Assembly: GCF_021353235.1 (NCBI RefSeq)
Contig: NZ_JAJTWT010000003.1
Coordinates: 310,001 to 374,000, forward strand
Direction of reading: 5' to 3'
Length of the DNA: 64,000 nucleotides
Source: Pelomonas caseinilytica
GTDB lineage: Bacteria > Pseudomonadota > Gammaproteobacteria > Burkholderiales > Burkholderiaceae_C
In this document: positions 50,852 through 59,232 of the stretch, piece by piece
Numbering within the stretch: the first letter of the stretch is position 1
Layout of the letters: the number at the start of each line of letters is the position of its first letter
Made by a program: the position numbers and the translations under genes
Notes under the pieces: model-generated
Database searches by the model: none
What the model was told of the DNA's origin: nothing
What the model saw: the letters and a program-made list of their open reading frames with translations, nothing else

Positions 50852-52843
50852 ATGACCGAGACCTTCCACTTCCACCCTGCGCCGGATGCCGGCGTGGGCG
50901 ACCTGGGCAGCGTGCTGCAGGCGACGCTGCCGCTGCTGTCGCAACTGCTGGAGGCGGTGCCGGCGCGCGTCGTCGTCATCGACGTGGAGGAACGCTTCGC
51001 CTGGGGCAACCACGAGTTCTTCAAGTTCACCGGCCTGCACCCCAAGCAGGTGCTGGGCCAGCCCATCGGCCGCATCATCGGCGACGCCGCCTATGCGGGC
51101 TATGACGCCGTTCGCGAGCGCCTGGGCAGCGGCCAGACCGTGGCCTGGGAGGGCTGGACGGAACTGGCCGGCGCGGGCCGGCGCTACATGCGCGAGCACC
51201 TGGTGCCGGTGGACGTGCGCGACGGCGTGCCCCAGTCCACCGTCGTCATGAGCCTGGACCTCACCGAGCTCAAGCGCCGCGATGCCGAGCTGTCGGCCAA
51301 GGTGGCCGAACTGGAGGCGAGCGAGGCGCTCAAATCTTCCATCTTCGACCACGCCATGGCCGCCCTGGTCTCGACCGACGAGACCGGCCACATCGTCGAG
51401 TTCAACCCGGCGGCGGTGGCCATGTTCGGCATCCCCAGGGCCGCGGCCCTGGGCCGCTCGGTCGCCGAGGTCATGATCCCGCCGCGCCTGCGCGCCGCCC
51501 ACGAGGCCGGCATGGCCCGGGTCTCGGCCGGCGGCGAGCGCCGCGTCATGGGCCAGCGCATGGAGATGCCGGCGCTGCGGGCCGATGGCAGCGAGTTCCC
51601 CATCGAGATGGTGCTGTGGCGCACCGACGTGGCCGGCCAGATCTTCTACACGGCCTCCATCTTCGACCTGTCGGAGCGCCAGTCCGCTCGCAGCGAGATC
51701 GAGCGGCAGCGCGAGGCCCTGCGCCAGAGCGAGAAGCTCACCGCCATGGGCAGCCTGCTCGCGGGGGTCGCCCACGAACTGAACAACCCGCTGTCCATCG
51801 TCATGGGCCGCGCCTCGCTGCTGGCCGAGAAACTGGGCGAACACCCCCTGGCCGGCGACGCCCAGCGCATCCACGACGCCGCCGAACGCTGCGGCCGCAT
51901 CGTCCGCACCTTCCTGAACATGGCGCGCAGCCGGCCGGCCAACCGCAGCGCGGTGTCCATCAACGACCTCGCCACCGCGGCCATCGACATGCTGGCCTAC
52001 GTGCTGCGCAGCCACGGCATCCAGGTCACGCTGGAGCTGCTGCCGGGCCTGCCCGCCGTCAACGCCGATGCCGACCAGATCGGCCAGATCGTGCTCAACC
52101 TCATCGTCAACGCCCAGCAGGCCCTGGGCGCGCGCGACCACGGCCGCCGCCTCGTCGTGGCCACCGGCCTGGCCCCCATGACGGACGGCGATCGCCGGCG
52201 CGTGCCGCGCGTGTGGCTGCACGTGCGCGACAACGGCCCGGGCATCGCGCCGGAGCTGCGCCGCCGCATCTTCGAGCCCTTCTTCACGACCAAGGGCGAA
52301 GGCGTGGGCACGGGCCTCGGGCTGGCGGTATCGCGCTCCATCGCCCGCGACCACGGCGGCGAGCTGACGCTGCTGGACGACGGCGAAGGCGCCTGCTTTG
52401 CGCTGCAACTGCCCGTCAGCGGCCAGCCCGAGGGCGGCGAGACCGAGCCCCTGCCGCTGGCCGAGGCCGGCGAGGCCGACGCCCGCGTCCTCGTCGTCGA
52501 CGACGAAGCTGAGATCGCCGACCTGATCGGCGAGATGCTGGCCGGCGCCGGCTACGAGGTCATGACGGCGGAGTCGGGCGCCGTGGCCCTGGCCATGCTG
52601 GAGGAGGCCCGCTTCGACGCCATCGTCAGCGACCTGCACATGCCCGACGTGGACGGCGCCGCGCTGTGGCGCGAGGTCAGGCGGCGCCAGCCGGCGCTGG
52701 CCCGGCGCATGCTCTTCGTCACCGGCGACACCCTTTCGCCCACGGCCCGGCAGTTCCTCGACGAGGCCCGCTGCGGCAGCCTGAACAAGCCTTTCCCCAA
52801 GGCCGAGCTGCTGGCCCGCGTGAATGAGCTGCTCGACCGCTGA
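50852..52843 (+). CDS. Hybrid PAS histidine kinase with C-terminal receiver
   Basis: The 663-residue cytoplasmic protein has two PAS domains (about 30-150 and 160-285), phosphoacceptor H308 (GVAHELNNPLSI), N box (LIVNAQQALG), G box (GTGLGLAVSRSI), then a receiver (VLVVDDEAEIADLIG) with D594 (SDLHMPDVDG). The H box is of the NtrB/PAS type. It starts 53 bp after the globin gene. The OmpR regulator at 49262 on the other strand may be its partner. A haem- or flavin-bound PAS is possible but cannot be read directly. Confidence 0.9.
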   Translation: MTETFHFHPAPDAGVGDLGSVLQATLPLLSQLLEAVPARVVVIDVEERFAWGNHEFFKFTGLHPKQVLGQPIGRIIGDAAYAGYDAVRERLGSGQTVAWEGWTELAGAGRRYMREHLVPVDVRDGVPQSTVVMSLDLTELKRRDAELSAKVAELEASEALKSSIFDHAMAALVSTDETGHIVEFNPAAVAMFGIPRAAALGRSVAEVMIPPRLRAAHEAGMARVSAGGERRVMGQRMEMPALRADGSEFPIEMVLWRTDVAGQIFYTASIFDLSERQSARSEIERQREALRQSEKLTAMGSLLAGVAHELNNPLSIVMGRASLLAEKLGEHPLAGDAQRIHDAAERCGRIVRTFLNMARSRPANRSAVSINDLATAAIDMLAYVLRSHGIQVTLELLPGLPAVNADADQIGQIVLNLIVNAQQALGARDHGRRLVVATGLAPMTDGDRRRVPRVWLHVRDNGPGIAPELRRRIFEPFFTTKGEGVGTGLGLAVSRSIARDHGGELTLLDDGEGACFALQLPVSGQPEGGETEPLPLAEAGEADARVLVVDDEAEIADLIGEMLAGAGYEVMTAESGAVALAMLEEARFDAIVSDLHMPDVDGAALWREVRRRQPALARRMLFVTGDTLSPTARQFLDEARCGSLNKPFPKAELLARVNELLDR

Positions 52844-52862
52844 CTGCCAGAATCCGGGGGCC

Positions 52863-54371
52863 ATGAACCTCTACACCGCCCTTCGCGCGGGCTTCCCCGC
52901 CGACCTGGACCGCACCGCCATCGATGCCGACGGCGCCCTCTACAGCTGGCGCGACCTCGAACGCGGCAGCGCCATGCTGGCCAACTGGCTCGACCGGCTG
53001 GACCTGCCGGCCGGCAGCCGCGTCGCCGTCCACGTCGACAAGAGCGTCGAGAACCTCATCCTCTACCTGGCCGTGCTCCGCGCCGGCTTCGTCTACCTGC
53101 CGCTGAACCCGGCCTACCACGCGGCCGAACTGGAGCATTTCATCGGCGATGCGGCGCCGGCCGTCGTCGTCTGCGCCAGCCGCAACTTCGGCTGGGTCAG
53201 CAAGCTGGCCTTCCAGCGCGGCGTGCGCTGGGTCTTCACCCTCGACGACGACCGCAGCGGCACCCTGCTGCAGCGTGCCGCGCAGATGGGCGACCAGCAC
53301 CAGCCCGCGCCCCGCGCGGCCGGCGACCTCGCCGCCATCCTCTACACCAGCGGCACCACGGGGCGAAGCAAGGGCGCCATGCTCAGCCACGGCAACCTGC
53401 TCGCCAACGCGCAGACGCTGAAGACCTTCTGGGACTGGCGGCCTGACGACGTGCTGCTGCACGCCCTGCCCATCTTCCACGTGCACGGCCTCTTCGTCGC
53501 CTCGCACGGCGCGCTGCTCAACGGCAGCCCCATGCTGTGGTTCAACCGCTTCGACGCCGCCTCCGTGGCGCGCCGCCTGCCGGAGGCCACCGTCTTCATG
53601 GGCGTGCCCACCCTCTACGTGCGGCTGCTGCAGGAGCCGATGCTGGACTGTCGCCGCATGCGGCTGTTCATCAGCGGCTCCGCGCCCCTGCTCATCGAGA
53701 CCTGGCGCGAATGGCAGGCCCGCACCGGCCACCTCATCCTGGAGCGTTATGGCATGAGCGAGACGCTGATGCTGACCTCCAACCCCTGCCGCCCCGAGGA
53801 CGGCGAGCGCATCGGCGGCACCGTGGGCCCGGCCCTGCCCGGCGTCGGGCTGCGCATCGTCGGCGACGACGGCTCGCCCTGCGGCGCGGGCGAGATCGGC
53901 CACGTACAGGTGCGCGGGCCGAGCGTCTTCGGCGGCTACTGGCAGATGCCCGAGAAGACGGCCGAGGAGTTCACCGCCGACGGCTGGTTCCGCACCGGCG
54001 ACGTCGGCCGCCTCGACGAGCGCGGCTACCTGACGCTGATCGGCCGCAGCAAGGACCTCATCATCAGCGGCGGCTTCAACGTCTACCCGGCCGAGGTCGA
54101 GGGCTTCCTGAACGAGCTGCCCGGCGTCGGCGAATCGGCCGTGATCGGCGTGCCCCACCCGGACCTCGGCGAGGCCGTGGTCGCCGTCGTCACGCCGCGC
54201 GGCCAGCCCGAGCCCGAGGCCCTCATCGCCGCGCTCAAGGCCCGCATCGCCGGCTTCAAGGTGCCCAAGCGCATCCTCGTCGCGCCCGAGCTGCCGCGCA
54301 ATGCCATGGGCAAGGTGCAGAAGAAGCTGCTGCGCGAGCAGCACGCCGGGTTGTTCGCGCCGGCGGGCTGA
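52863..54371 (+). CDS. matB: AMP-forming acyl-CoA synthetase, malonyl-CoA synthetase-like
   Basis: The 502-residue enzyme activates a carboxylic acid with ATP and CoA. The P-loop TSGTTGRSKGAM, LPIFHVHGLFVA, RYGMSETLM, TGDVG and KDLIISGGFNVYPAEVE motifs are complete, as is the catalytic lysine in NAMGKVQKK. The LPIFHVHGLFVA block and overall length fit malonate-CoA ligases (MatB), though other short acids are possible. It starts 19 bp after the hybrid kinase stop and is probably co-transcribed. No malonyl-CoA decarboxylase is adjacent. Confidence 0.8.
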   Translation: MNLYTALRAGFPADLDRTAIDADGALYSWRDLERGSAMLANWLDRLDLPAGSRVAVHVDKSVENLILYLAVLRAGFVYLPLNPAYHAAELEHFIGDAAPAVVVCASRNFGWVSKLAFQRGVRWVFTLDDDRSGTLLQRAAQMGDQHQPAPRAAGDLAAILYTSGTTGRSKGAMLSHGNLLANAQTLKTFWDWRPDDVLLHALPIFHVHGLFVASHGALLNGSPMLWFNRFDAASVARRLPEATVFMGVPTLYVRLLQEPMLDCRRMRLFISGSAPLLIETWREWQARTGHLILERYGMSETLMLTSNPCRPEDGERIGGTVGPALPGVGLRIVGDDGSPCGAGEIGHVQVRGPSVFGGYWQMPEKTAEEFTADGWFRTGDVGRLDERGYLTLIGRSKDLIISGGFNVYPAEVEGFLNELPGVGESAVIGVPHPDLGEAVVAVVTPRGQPEPEALIAALKARIAGFKVPKRILVAPELPRNAMGKVQKKLLREQHAGLFAPAG

Positions 54372-54429
54372 GCCATCTCAGGCTTTGCCTCTGTGCCTGT
54401 GAAACGGATGTATTGCGGGCCGAGCGCTG

Positions 54430-54660
54430 GGCTGCCAAGGGCCAGAGGCCCTTGGCCTGTCGTAGGCACAAGCAGTCCGCAGGGACTGCTTGTGTCCGAC
54501 TCCAGTTCCCGAGCCGGCCCGCGCTGGCGATGTGCTTGCGGCTCGATGCCGCAAGCATCGCCGTCCCCTCGGGGGCTGAGGCCGGACACGACAAGTCCTG
54601 TGGACTTGTCGTGCCTGCCGAAGAGCAGCCGCTCCGTCGGCTGCGCGGTCTGCAAGACCG
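54430..54660. repeat. Hairpin array between two convergent genes
   Basis: This 344 bp gap carries no gene but five strong stems: GCCAAGGGCC/GGCCCTTGGC (54434-54456), ACAAGCAGTCC/GGACTGCTTGT (about 54469-54493), GCGATGTGCTTGCGGC/GCCGCAAGCATCGC (54527-54561), CCCC/GGGG (about 54567), and CGACAAGTCC/GGACTTGTCG (54589-54611). The third is a second copy of the unit at 14540-14574. Confidence 0.75.
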
Positions 54661-54715
54661 ACTGGGCTTGCCGGCGTTCAGCCGGAGCAAGACCGGGCGA
54701 GGGGCTTGTTTCACT

Positions 54716-55210
54716 TCAAGCGGTGACGCCGCCCTTGACCTCCGCCAGCGCCAGCTGCAGCACGCGCGCATCGCTGCTGGCCCGGTGGCGGCTCAGCTGC
54801 AGGCGCCAGCGCACCGCATCGGTCACCGCGCGCCAGCGCTGGCTCTCGGCCTCGCTGAGCAGGCGGCGGAGGTCGTCGAGGCGGAAGCTCGGCAGCAGGC
54901 CGGCGGCGTCGTAGAGGCGGGCGAGCCAGGGATAGTCCTGGCCCCAGCCGTCGCAGTAGACCGTCTGGCCGCGCAGGCGCTGGTTGATCTGCTCGGCCAT
55001 CCAGCGCGGCGGGCGGCCCTTCTCGAGCAGCAGCTCGCGGCTGATGCCGTGCAGGGCCTCGGCCGCCTCGTCCCAGTGCAGCCAGTCGGGCTCGGGCCGC
55101 ACCAGGCCGCAGAACAGCTCGCCGTCGCCGGTGACCAGCCCCACCTCGATGGGATAGCTGCCGCGGCCGAAGCCGGAGGCTTCGATGTCGAGGATGGCGG
55201 GCGCTTGCAT
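54716..55210 (-). CDS. Small DEDD-type 3'-5' exonuclease-like protein
   Basis: The 164-residue protein has the start APAILDIEASGFGRGSYP, with the D-x-E pair of the DnaQ/RNase T superfamily, a further acidic site in YCDGWGQDYPWLARL and HRASSDARVLQLAL (motif III, H and D). It is about the size of a bare exonuclease domain. The substrate is unknown; small RNA or DNA ends are possible. Its gene shares the minus strand with the EcsC-like gene 31 bp upstream. Confidence 0.82.
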   Translation of the reverse strand: MQAPAILDIEASGFGRGSYPIEVGLVTGDGELFCGLVRPEPDWLHWDEAAEALHGISRELLLEKGRPPRWMAEQINQRLRGQTVYCDGWGQDYPWLARLYDAAGLLPSFRLDDLRRLLSEAESQRWRAVTDAVRWRLQLSRHRASSDARVLQLALAEVKGGVTA

Positions 55211-55241
55211 GCCCAAAGTGTGGCAGCTGCCGCGCAGTGGA

Positions 55242-55817
55242 CTATGCAGGGTTGTCGATGACCTGCTCCTGCTCGAAGAGCTGCAGGGCCGCCCGGCCGA
55301 CCTGGCGCGTGTCCCACCAGGCATAGGCGCCCACGCCGGCTGCGCCGACCAGCGGCACCCAGCGCGACAGGGCCCGCCCGGCCGCCTGCTTGCCCAGGTG
55401 CACGCCCACCGAGGCCGCCAGCCTCTGCATCAGCACCTGGGTGGCCGGCCGCACGATGACGCGTTCGCCGACGCGCACGCCCAGGTCCCGCAGCGCCTGG
55501 GCCGCCGTGTGGCGGAACAGGCACCACAACATCTGCGCGGGCCCGAGCTGGGCGCTGCGGCCGTACAGGCCGGCGATGTCGGCCACGAGCTGGCGCTGGA
55601 TCTGCCAGACGGCGAGCATCTCCGGCGCGATGGTGGCCCAGCCGAGCGGCCCCGGCGGCAGGGCCAGGGCGCCGGCGGCCAGGGCGGCCTTGCCGGCCGC
55701 TGCTTCGATGGCGCGGTCGGCCTCCACGCGCGGCGTGCTGCTGACGCCCAGTTCAGGCGCAGGAGGCTCCGTCACCAGGGCCAGCACCCGCGTGCCGAGA
55801 CTGTCTTTCTCACCCAT
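55242..55817 (-). CDS. EcsC-family-like membrane-associated protein
   Basis: The 191-residue protein is rich in Ala/Gly helices (AAGKAALAAGALALPPGPLGW, VGAAGVGAYAWWDTRQVGRAA), which is typical of the EcsC family, and has two possible membrane-associated segments. The family's function is unknown outside Firmicutes. I start at ATG 55817 (MGEKDSLG). The ~240 bp upstream, shared with the divergent DapA-like gene, holds both promoters; no clear operator was seen. Confidence 0.72.
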   Translation of the reverse strand: MGEKDSLGTRVLALVTEPPAPELGVSSTPRVEADRAIEAAAGKAALAAGALALPPGPLGWATIAPEMLAVWQIQRQLVADIAGLYGRSAQLGPAQMLWCLFRHTAAQALRDLGVRVGERVIVRPATQVLMQRLAASVGVHLGKQAAGRALSRWVPLVGAAGVGAYAWWDTRQVGRAALQLFEQEQVIDNPA

Positions 55818-56056
55818 TTCAGTCGCTCCGATGCGATGCCGCCCTGCGTATTTGTGCGCGGACCGCCTTTGCGCAGGTCGGCTCCGTGTGGTCTGGAAGT
55901 TTCCAGGAATGAAACCGGAGTTTGCGCCCGGGCCGCCATCCGGCCAAGCCGACCGGACCGGCCTCGCCCAGGCGGTGACCACCTTCAAGCACGGCACGGC
56001 GGGGGCCGGCGCGTTCTGAGCGAACATCGGGGCCCCTGAGCGCAGGAGCCCCGACG

Positions 56057-56971
56057 ATGCAGACCCTTTCCTGGCGCGGCGTCTTTCCCGCCGTCACCAC
56101 CAAATTCCATGCCGACGAGAGCCTGGACTTCGCCGGCACGGCCCGGCACATCGACTTCCAGATCCGCAACGGCATCCACGGCGTCGTCTGCTGCGGCTCC
56201 CTGGGCGAAGCCAGCACGCTGACACTGGACGAGAAGCTGGCCGTGGCCCGCTGCGCCCTGGACGCTGCCGGCGGCCGCGTGCCGGTGCTGGCCACCGTCT
56301 CCGAGACCAGCACGCGCGAGGCTCTGCGCTTCATCGAAGGCGCCAACGCCCTGGGCGTGGCCGGCTACATGGTCATGCCCTCGGTCATCTACGTCGCCGA
56401 TGCCCGCGAGGCCATGGCCAACGTGCGCGCCTATGCCCAGGCGGCGCAGCGCCCGCTGATGGTCTACAACAACCCCGTCGCCTACCGTGTCGACCTGCGG
56501 CCCGAGCACTTCGCCGAACTCGCTGACTGCGAGCACATCGCCGCCATCAAGGAGAGCAGCGGCGACGTGACCCGCATCACCGACCTGCGCAACCTGCTGG
56601 GCGACCGCTACCGCCTCTTCATGGGCGTGGACGACCTCGCCTTCGAGGGCCTGGCCCTGGGCTGCGACGGCCTGCTGGCCGGCGTGGGCTGCGCCTTCCC
56701 GCGCGAGACCGTCGCCCTCTTCGAGCTGATGCAGGCCGGCCGCTGGGACGAGGCCCGCGCCATCTACCGCTGGATGACGCCGCTGCTGCACCTGGACGTC
56801 TCCACCAAACTGGTGCAGAACCTCAAGCTCATCGACGCCCTCGTGGGCGTGGGCACCGAACACATGCGCCGCCCCCGCCTGCCGCTCGTGGGCGCCGAGC
56901 GCGAGCGTGTCGAGGCCCTGGTCGCCAAGGCCCTCGCCACCCGGCCGGAACACTGCCGCTCGCAGCCGTGA
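56057..56971 (+). CDS. DapA-family lyase/deaminase of hydroxyproline catabolism
   Basis: The 304-residue class I aldolase-fold enzyme has the Schiff-base lysine K165 (AAIKESSGD), tyrosine Y137 (VYNNP) and a CCGSLGE substrate loop in place of the usual GTTGE. Because it overlaps a hydroxyproline epimerase gene (TGATG), it is probably the deaminase acting on 1-pyrroline-4-hydroxy-2-carboxylate, the third step of trans-4-hydroxyproline breakdown. The other enzymes (D-hydroxyproline oxidase, semialdehyde dehydrogenase) are not in the window. Confidence 0.85.
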   Translation: MQTLSWRGVFPAVTTKFHADESLDFAGTARHIDFQIRNGIHGVVCCGSLGEASTLTLDEKLAVARCALDAAGGRVPVLATVSETSTREALRFIEGANALGVAGYMVMPSVIYVADAREAMANVRAYAQAAQRPLMVYNNPVAYRVDLRPEHFAELADCEHIAAIKESSGDVTRITDLRNLLGDRYRLFMGVDDLAFEGLALGCDGLLAGVGCAFPRETVALFELMQAGRWDEARAIYRWMTPLLHLDVSTKLVQNLKLIDALVGVGTEHMRRPRLPLVGAERERVEALVAKALATRPEHCRSQP

Positions 56972-57915
56972 TGCAGCGCATCCGCATCGTCGACTCCCAC
57001 ACCGGCGGCGAGCCGACGCGCCTCGTCGTCGACGGCTTTCCCGACCTGGGCACGGGCTCCATGGCCGAGCGCCGCGACAAGCTCGCCCGCGAGCATGACC
57101 GCTACCGCCGCGCCACGCTGCTGGAGCCGCGGGGCAGCGAAGTCCTCGTCGGCGCCCTGCTGTGCGAACCGCAGGACCCTGCGCACACGGCCGGCGTCAT
57201 CTTCTTCAACAACGCCGGCTACCTCGGCATGTGCGGCCACGGCACCATCGGCCTGGTGGCGACGCTGGCCCACCTGGGCCGCATCGGCCCCGGCGAGCAC
57301 GTCATCGAGACGCCGGTGGGCGACGTGCGGGCCACGCTGCAGGCCGACGGCCGCGTCAGCGTGCGCAACGTGCCGGCCCGCCGGCTGGCGGCCGACGTGG
57401 CCGTGGCGCTGCCGGGCGGCCAGGTCGTCACGGGCGACATCGCCTGGGGCGGCAACTGGTTCTTCCTCTGCGCTGACCATGGGCAGGCCATTGGGCCTGA
57501 CCGCGTGTCAGCACTGACCGACTACGCCGCAGTCCTGGCCGAAGCCCTGCAGGCCCAGGGCCACTTCGGCGACGGTGGCGCGCCCATCGACCACATCGAA
57601 CTCTTCGCCGACGCCGAGCCGGCGCTGGCCGACAGCCGCAGCTTCGTGCTCTGTCCCGGCCGGCAGTACGACCGTTCGCCCTGCGGCACCGGCACGAGCG
57701 CCAAGCTGGCCTGCCTGGCGGCACGCGGCCAGCTCGCGCCGGGCGAAGTCTGGCGCCAGGCCAGCGTCATCGGCAGCGTCTTCGAGGCCTGGTACGACCG
57801 GCCATCGGCCGGCGAGGCAAGCATCGTGCCCACCATCCGCGGCCAGGCCTTCATCAGCGCCGAGGCGACCCTGCTCATCGACCCAGGCGACCCTTTCGGC
57901 TGGGGCCTGCCCTGA
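56971..57915 (+). CDS. 4-hydroxyproline 2-epimerase (proline racemase family)
   Basis: The 314-residue enzyme converts trans-4-hydroxy-L-proline to the cis-D form. Both catalytic cysteines are present, C88 (MCGHGTIG) and C238 (SPCGTGTS), as are the SHTGGEPTR start and the GNWFF loop. The two-cysteine form fits a true epimerase, not a dehydratase. I use ATG 56971, overlapping the deaminase stop by one base (a GTG at 56968 is possible). It is the second gene of the pair. Confidence 0.88.
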   Translation: MQRIRIVDSHTGGEPTRLVVDGFPDLGTGSMAERRDKLAREHDRYRRATLLEPRGSEVLVGALLCEPQDPAHTAGVIFFNNAGYLGMCGHGTIGLVATLAHLGRIGPGEHVIETPVGDVRATLQADGRVSVRNVPARRLAADVAVALPGGQVVTGDIAWGGNWFFLCADHGQAIGPDRVSALTDYAAVLAEALQAQGHFGDGGAPIDHIELFADAEPALADSRSFVLCPGRQYDRSPCGTGTSAKLACLAARGQLAPGEVWRQASVIGSVFEAWYDRPSAGEASIVPTIRGQAFISAEATLLIDPGDPFGWGLP

Positions 57916-58022
57916 ACTGACCCGCCCCATTCATCGCCACGATCGAGGGGATTGAAATTTGGGGCTGCATCGCGGGCGCGGTGGCGGCAAACTGGCGGTG
58001 TCGTTGCAAGGAGCCGCCGAGC

Positions 58023-59216
58023 ATGCATTCCGAGCAAGCCACGCTGTCCCGCCCTCAAGGGCCCCAGCCGCAACCGGCGGTCGATCCGCCCGCGGTGCTG
58101 CGCGAACTCCTGGCGCGGGCCGACGTGCAGATCGGCGGCAGCCGCCCGTGGGACATGCGGGTGAACGACGGGCGGGCCTTCCGCCGCATCCTGACGCAAT
58201 GGTCGCTCGGCGCCGGCGAGTCCTACATGGACGGCGACTGGGACTGCGAGCGGCTGGACATGATGTTCGAGCGCCTGCTGCGCGCCGAGCTCGACCGCAC
58301 CGCGCCCGGCCTCGCGCGCCTGAAGCTGCTGGCCGAAAGCCTGCGCCAGCGCCTGTTCAACCTGCAGACGGTGGAGCGCGCCCACCAGGTGGGCGAGCGC
58401 CACTACGATGCCGGCAACGACGTCTTCGAGGCCATGCTGGACTCGCGCATGATCTATTCCTGCGCCTACTGGGAGCAGGCCCGCGACCTGGAGCAGGCCC
58501 AGGAGCACAAGCTCGAGATGATCTGCCGCAAGCTGGAATTGCGCCCGGGCGAGACGCTGCTGGACATCGGCTGCGGCTGGGGCGGCCTGGCACGTTTCGC
58601 CGCCGAGCGCCACGGCGTGCGCGTCACCGGCGTCACCATCAGCAAGGAGCAGCTCGCGCTGGCGCAGCAGCGCTGCGCAGGCCTGCCGGTCACGCTGCTG
58701 CTGCAGGACTACCGCTCGCTGGAAGGCCGCTTCGACAAGATCGTGTCGGTCGGCATGTTCGAGCACGTGGGGCTCAAGAACTACGGCGTCTACTTCGACA
58801 CCGCCCGCCGCCTGCTCGCGCCCGAAGGCCTGTTCCTGCTGCACACCATCGGCGTGGACCGCAGCGCCCCCCACACCGACCCCTGGATCGAGCGCTACAT
58901 CTTCCCCAACGGCAAGCTGCCTTCGCCGCGCGAACTCGCCGGTGCGCTGGAAGGCCGCTTCATCGTCGAGGACTGGCACAACTTCGGCACCGACTACGAC
59001 CGCACCCTGATGGCCTGGGCCGAGCGCTTCGAGGCCGCCTGGCCGCGGCTGGCGCCGCAGTACGACGAGGGCTTTCGGCGCATGTTCCGCTACTACCTGC
59101 TCAGCTGCGCGGGCTTCTTCCGCTCCCGCCAGGGCCAGCTGTGGCAGCTGGTGCTGACGCGGCCCGACCGGCGCGGCGTCTACCGTTCCGTTCGGCCGGG
59201 GCCGGCGGCCGCCTGA
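58023..59216 (+). CDS. cfa: Cyclopropane-fatty-acyl-phospholipid synthase
   Basis: The 397-residue enzyme methylenates unsaturated acyl chains of membrane phospholipids using S-adenosylmethionine. The SAM-binding LDIGCGWGGLARFAAERHGV block, VGMFEHVGLKNY and the acidic/aromatic active-site region (YDAGNDVFEAMLDSRMIYSC) fit the family; length matches E. coli Cfa (382). It is soluble and acts at the inner membrane surface. It stands alone on its strand, 107 bp after the epimerase. Confidence 0.92.
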   Translation: MHSEQATLSRPQGPQPQPAVDPPAVLRELLARADVQIGGSRPWDMRVNDGRAFRRILTQWSLGAGESYMDGDWDCERLDMMFERLLRAELDRTAPGLARLKLLAESLRQRLFNLQTVERAHQVGERHYDAGNDVFEAMLDSRMIYSCAYWEQARDLEQAQEHKLEMICRKLELRPGETLLDIGCGWGGLARFAAERHGVRVTGVTISKEQLALAQQRCAGLPVTLLLQDYRSLEGRFDKIVSVGMFEHVGLKNYGVYFDTARRLLAPEGLFLLHTIGVDRSAPHTDPWIERYIFPNGKLPSPRELAGALEGRFIVEDWHNFGTDYDRTLMAWAERFEAAWPRLAPQYDEGFRRMFRYYLLSCAGFFRSRQGQLWQLVLTRPDRRGVYRSVRPGPAAA

Positions 59217-59232
59217 GCACCGCCGACCGGGC

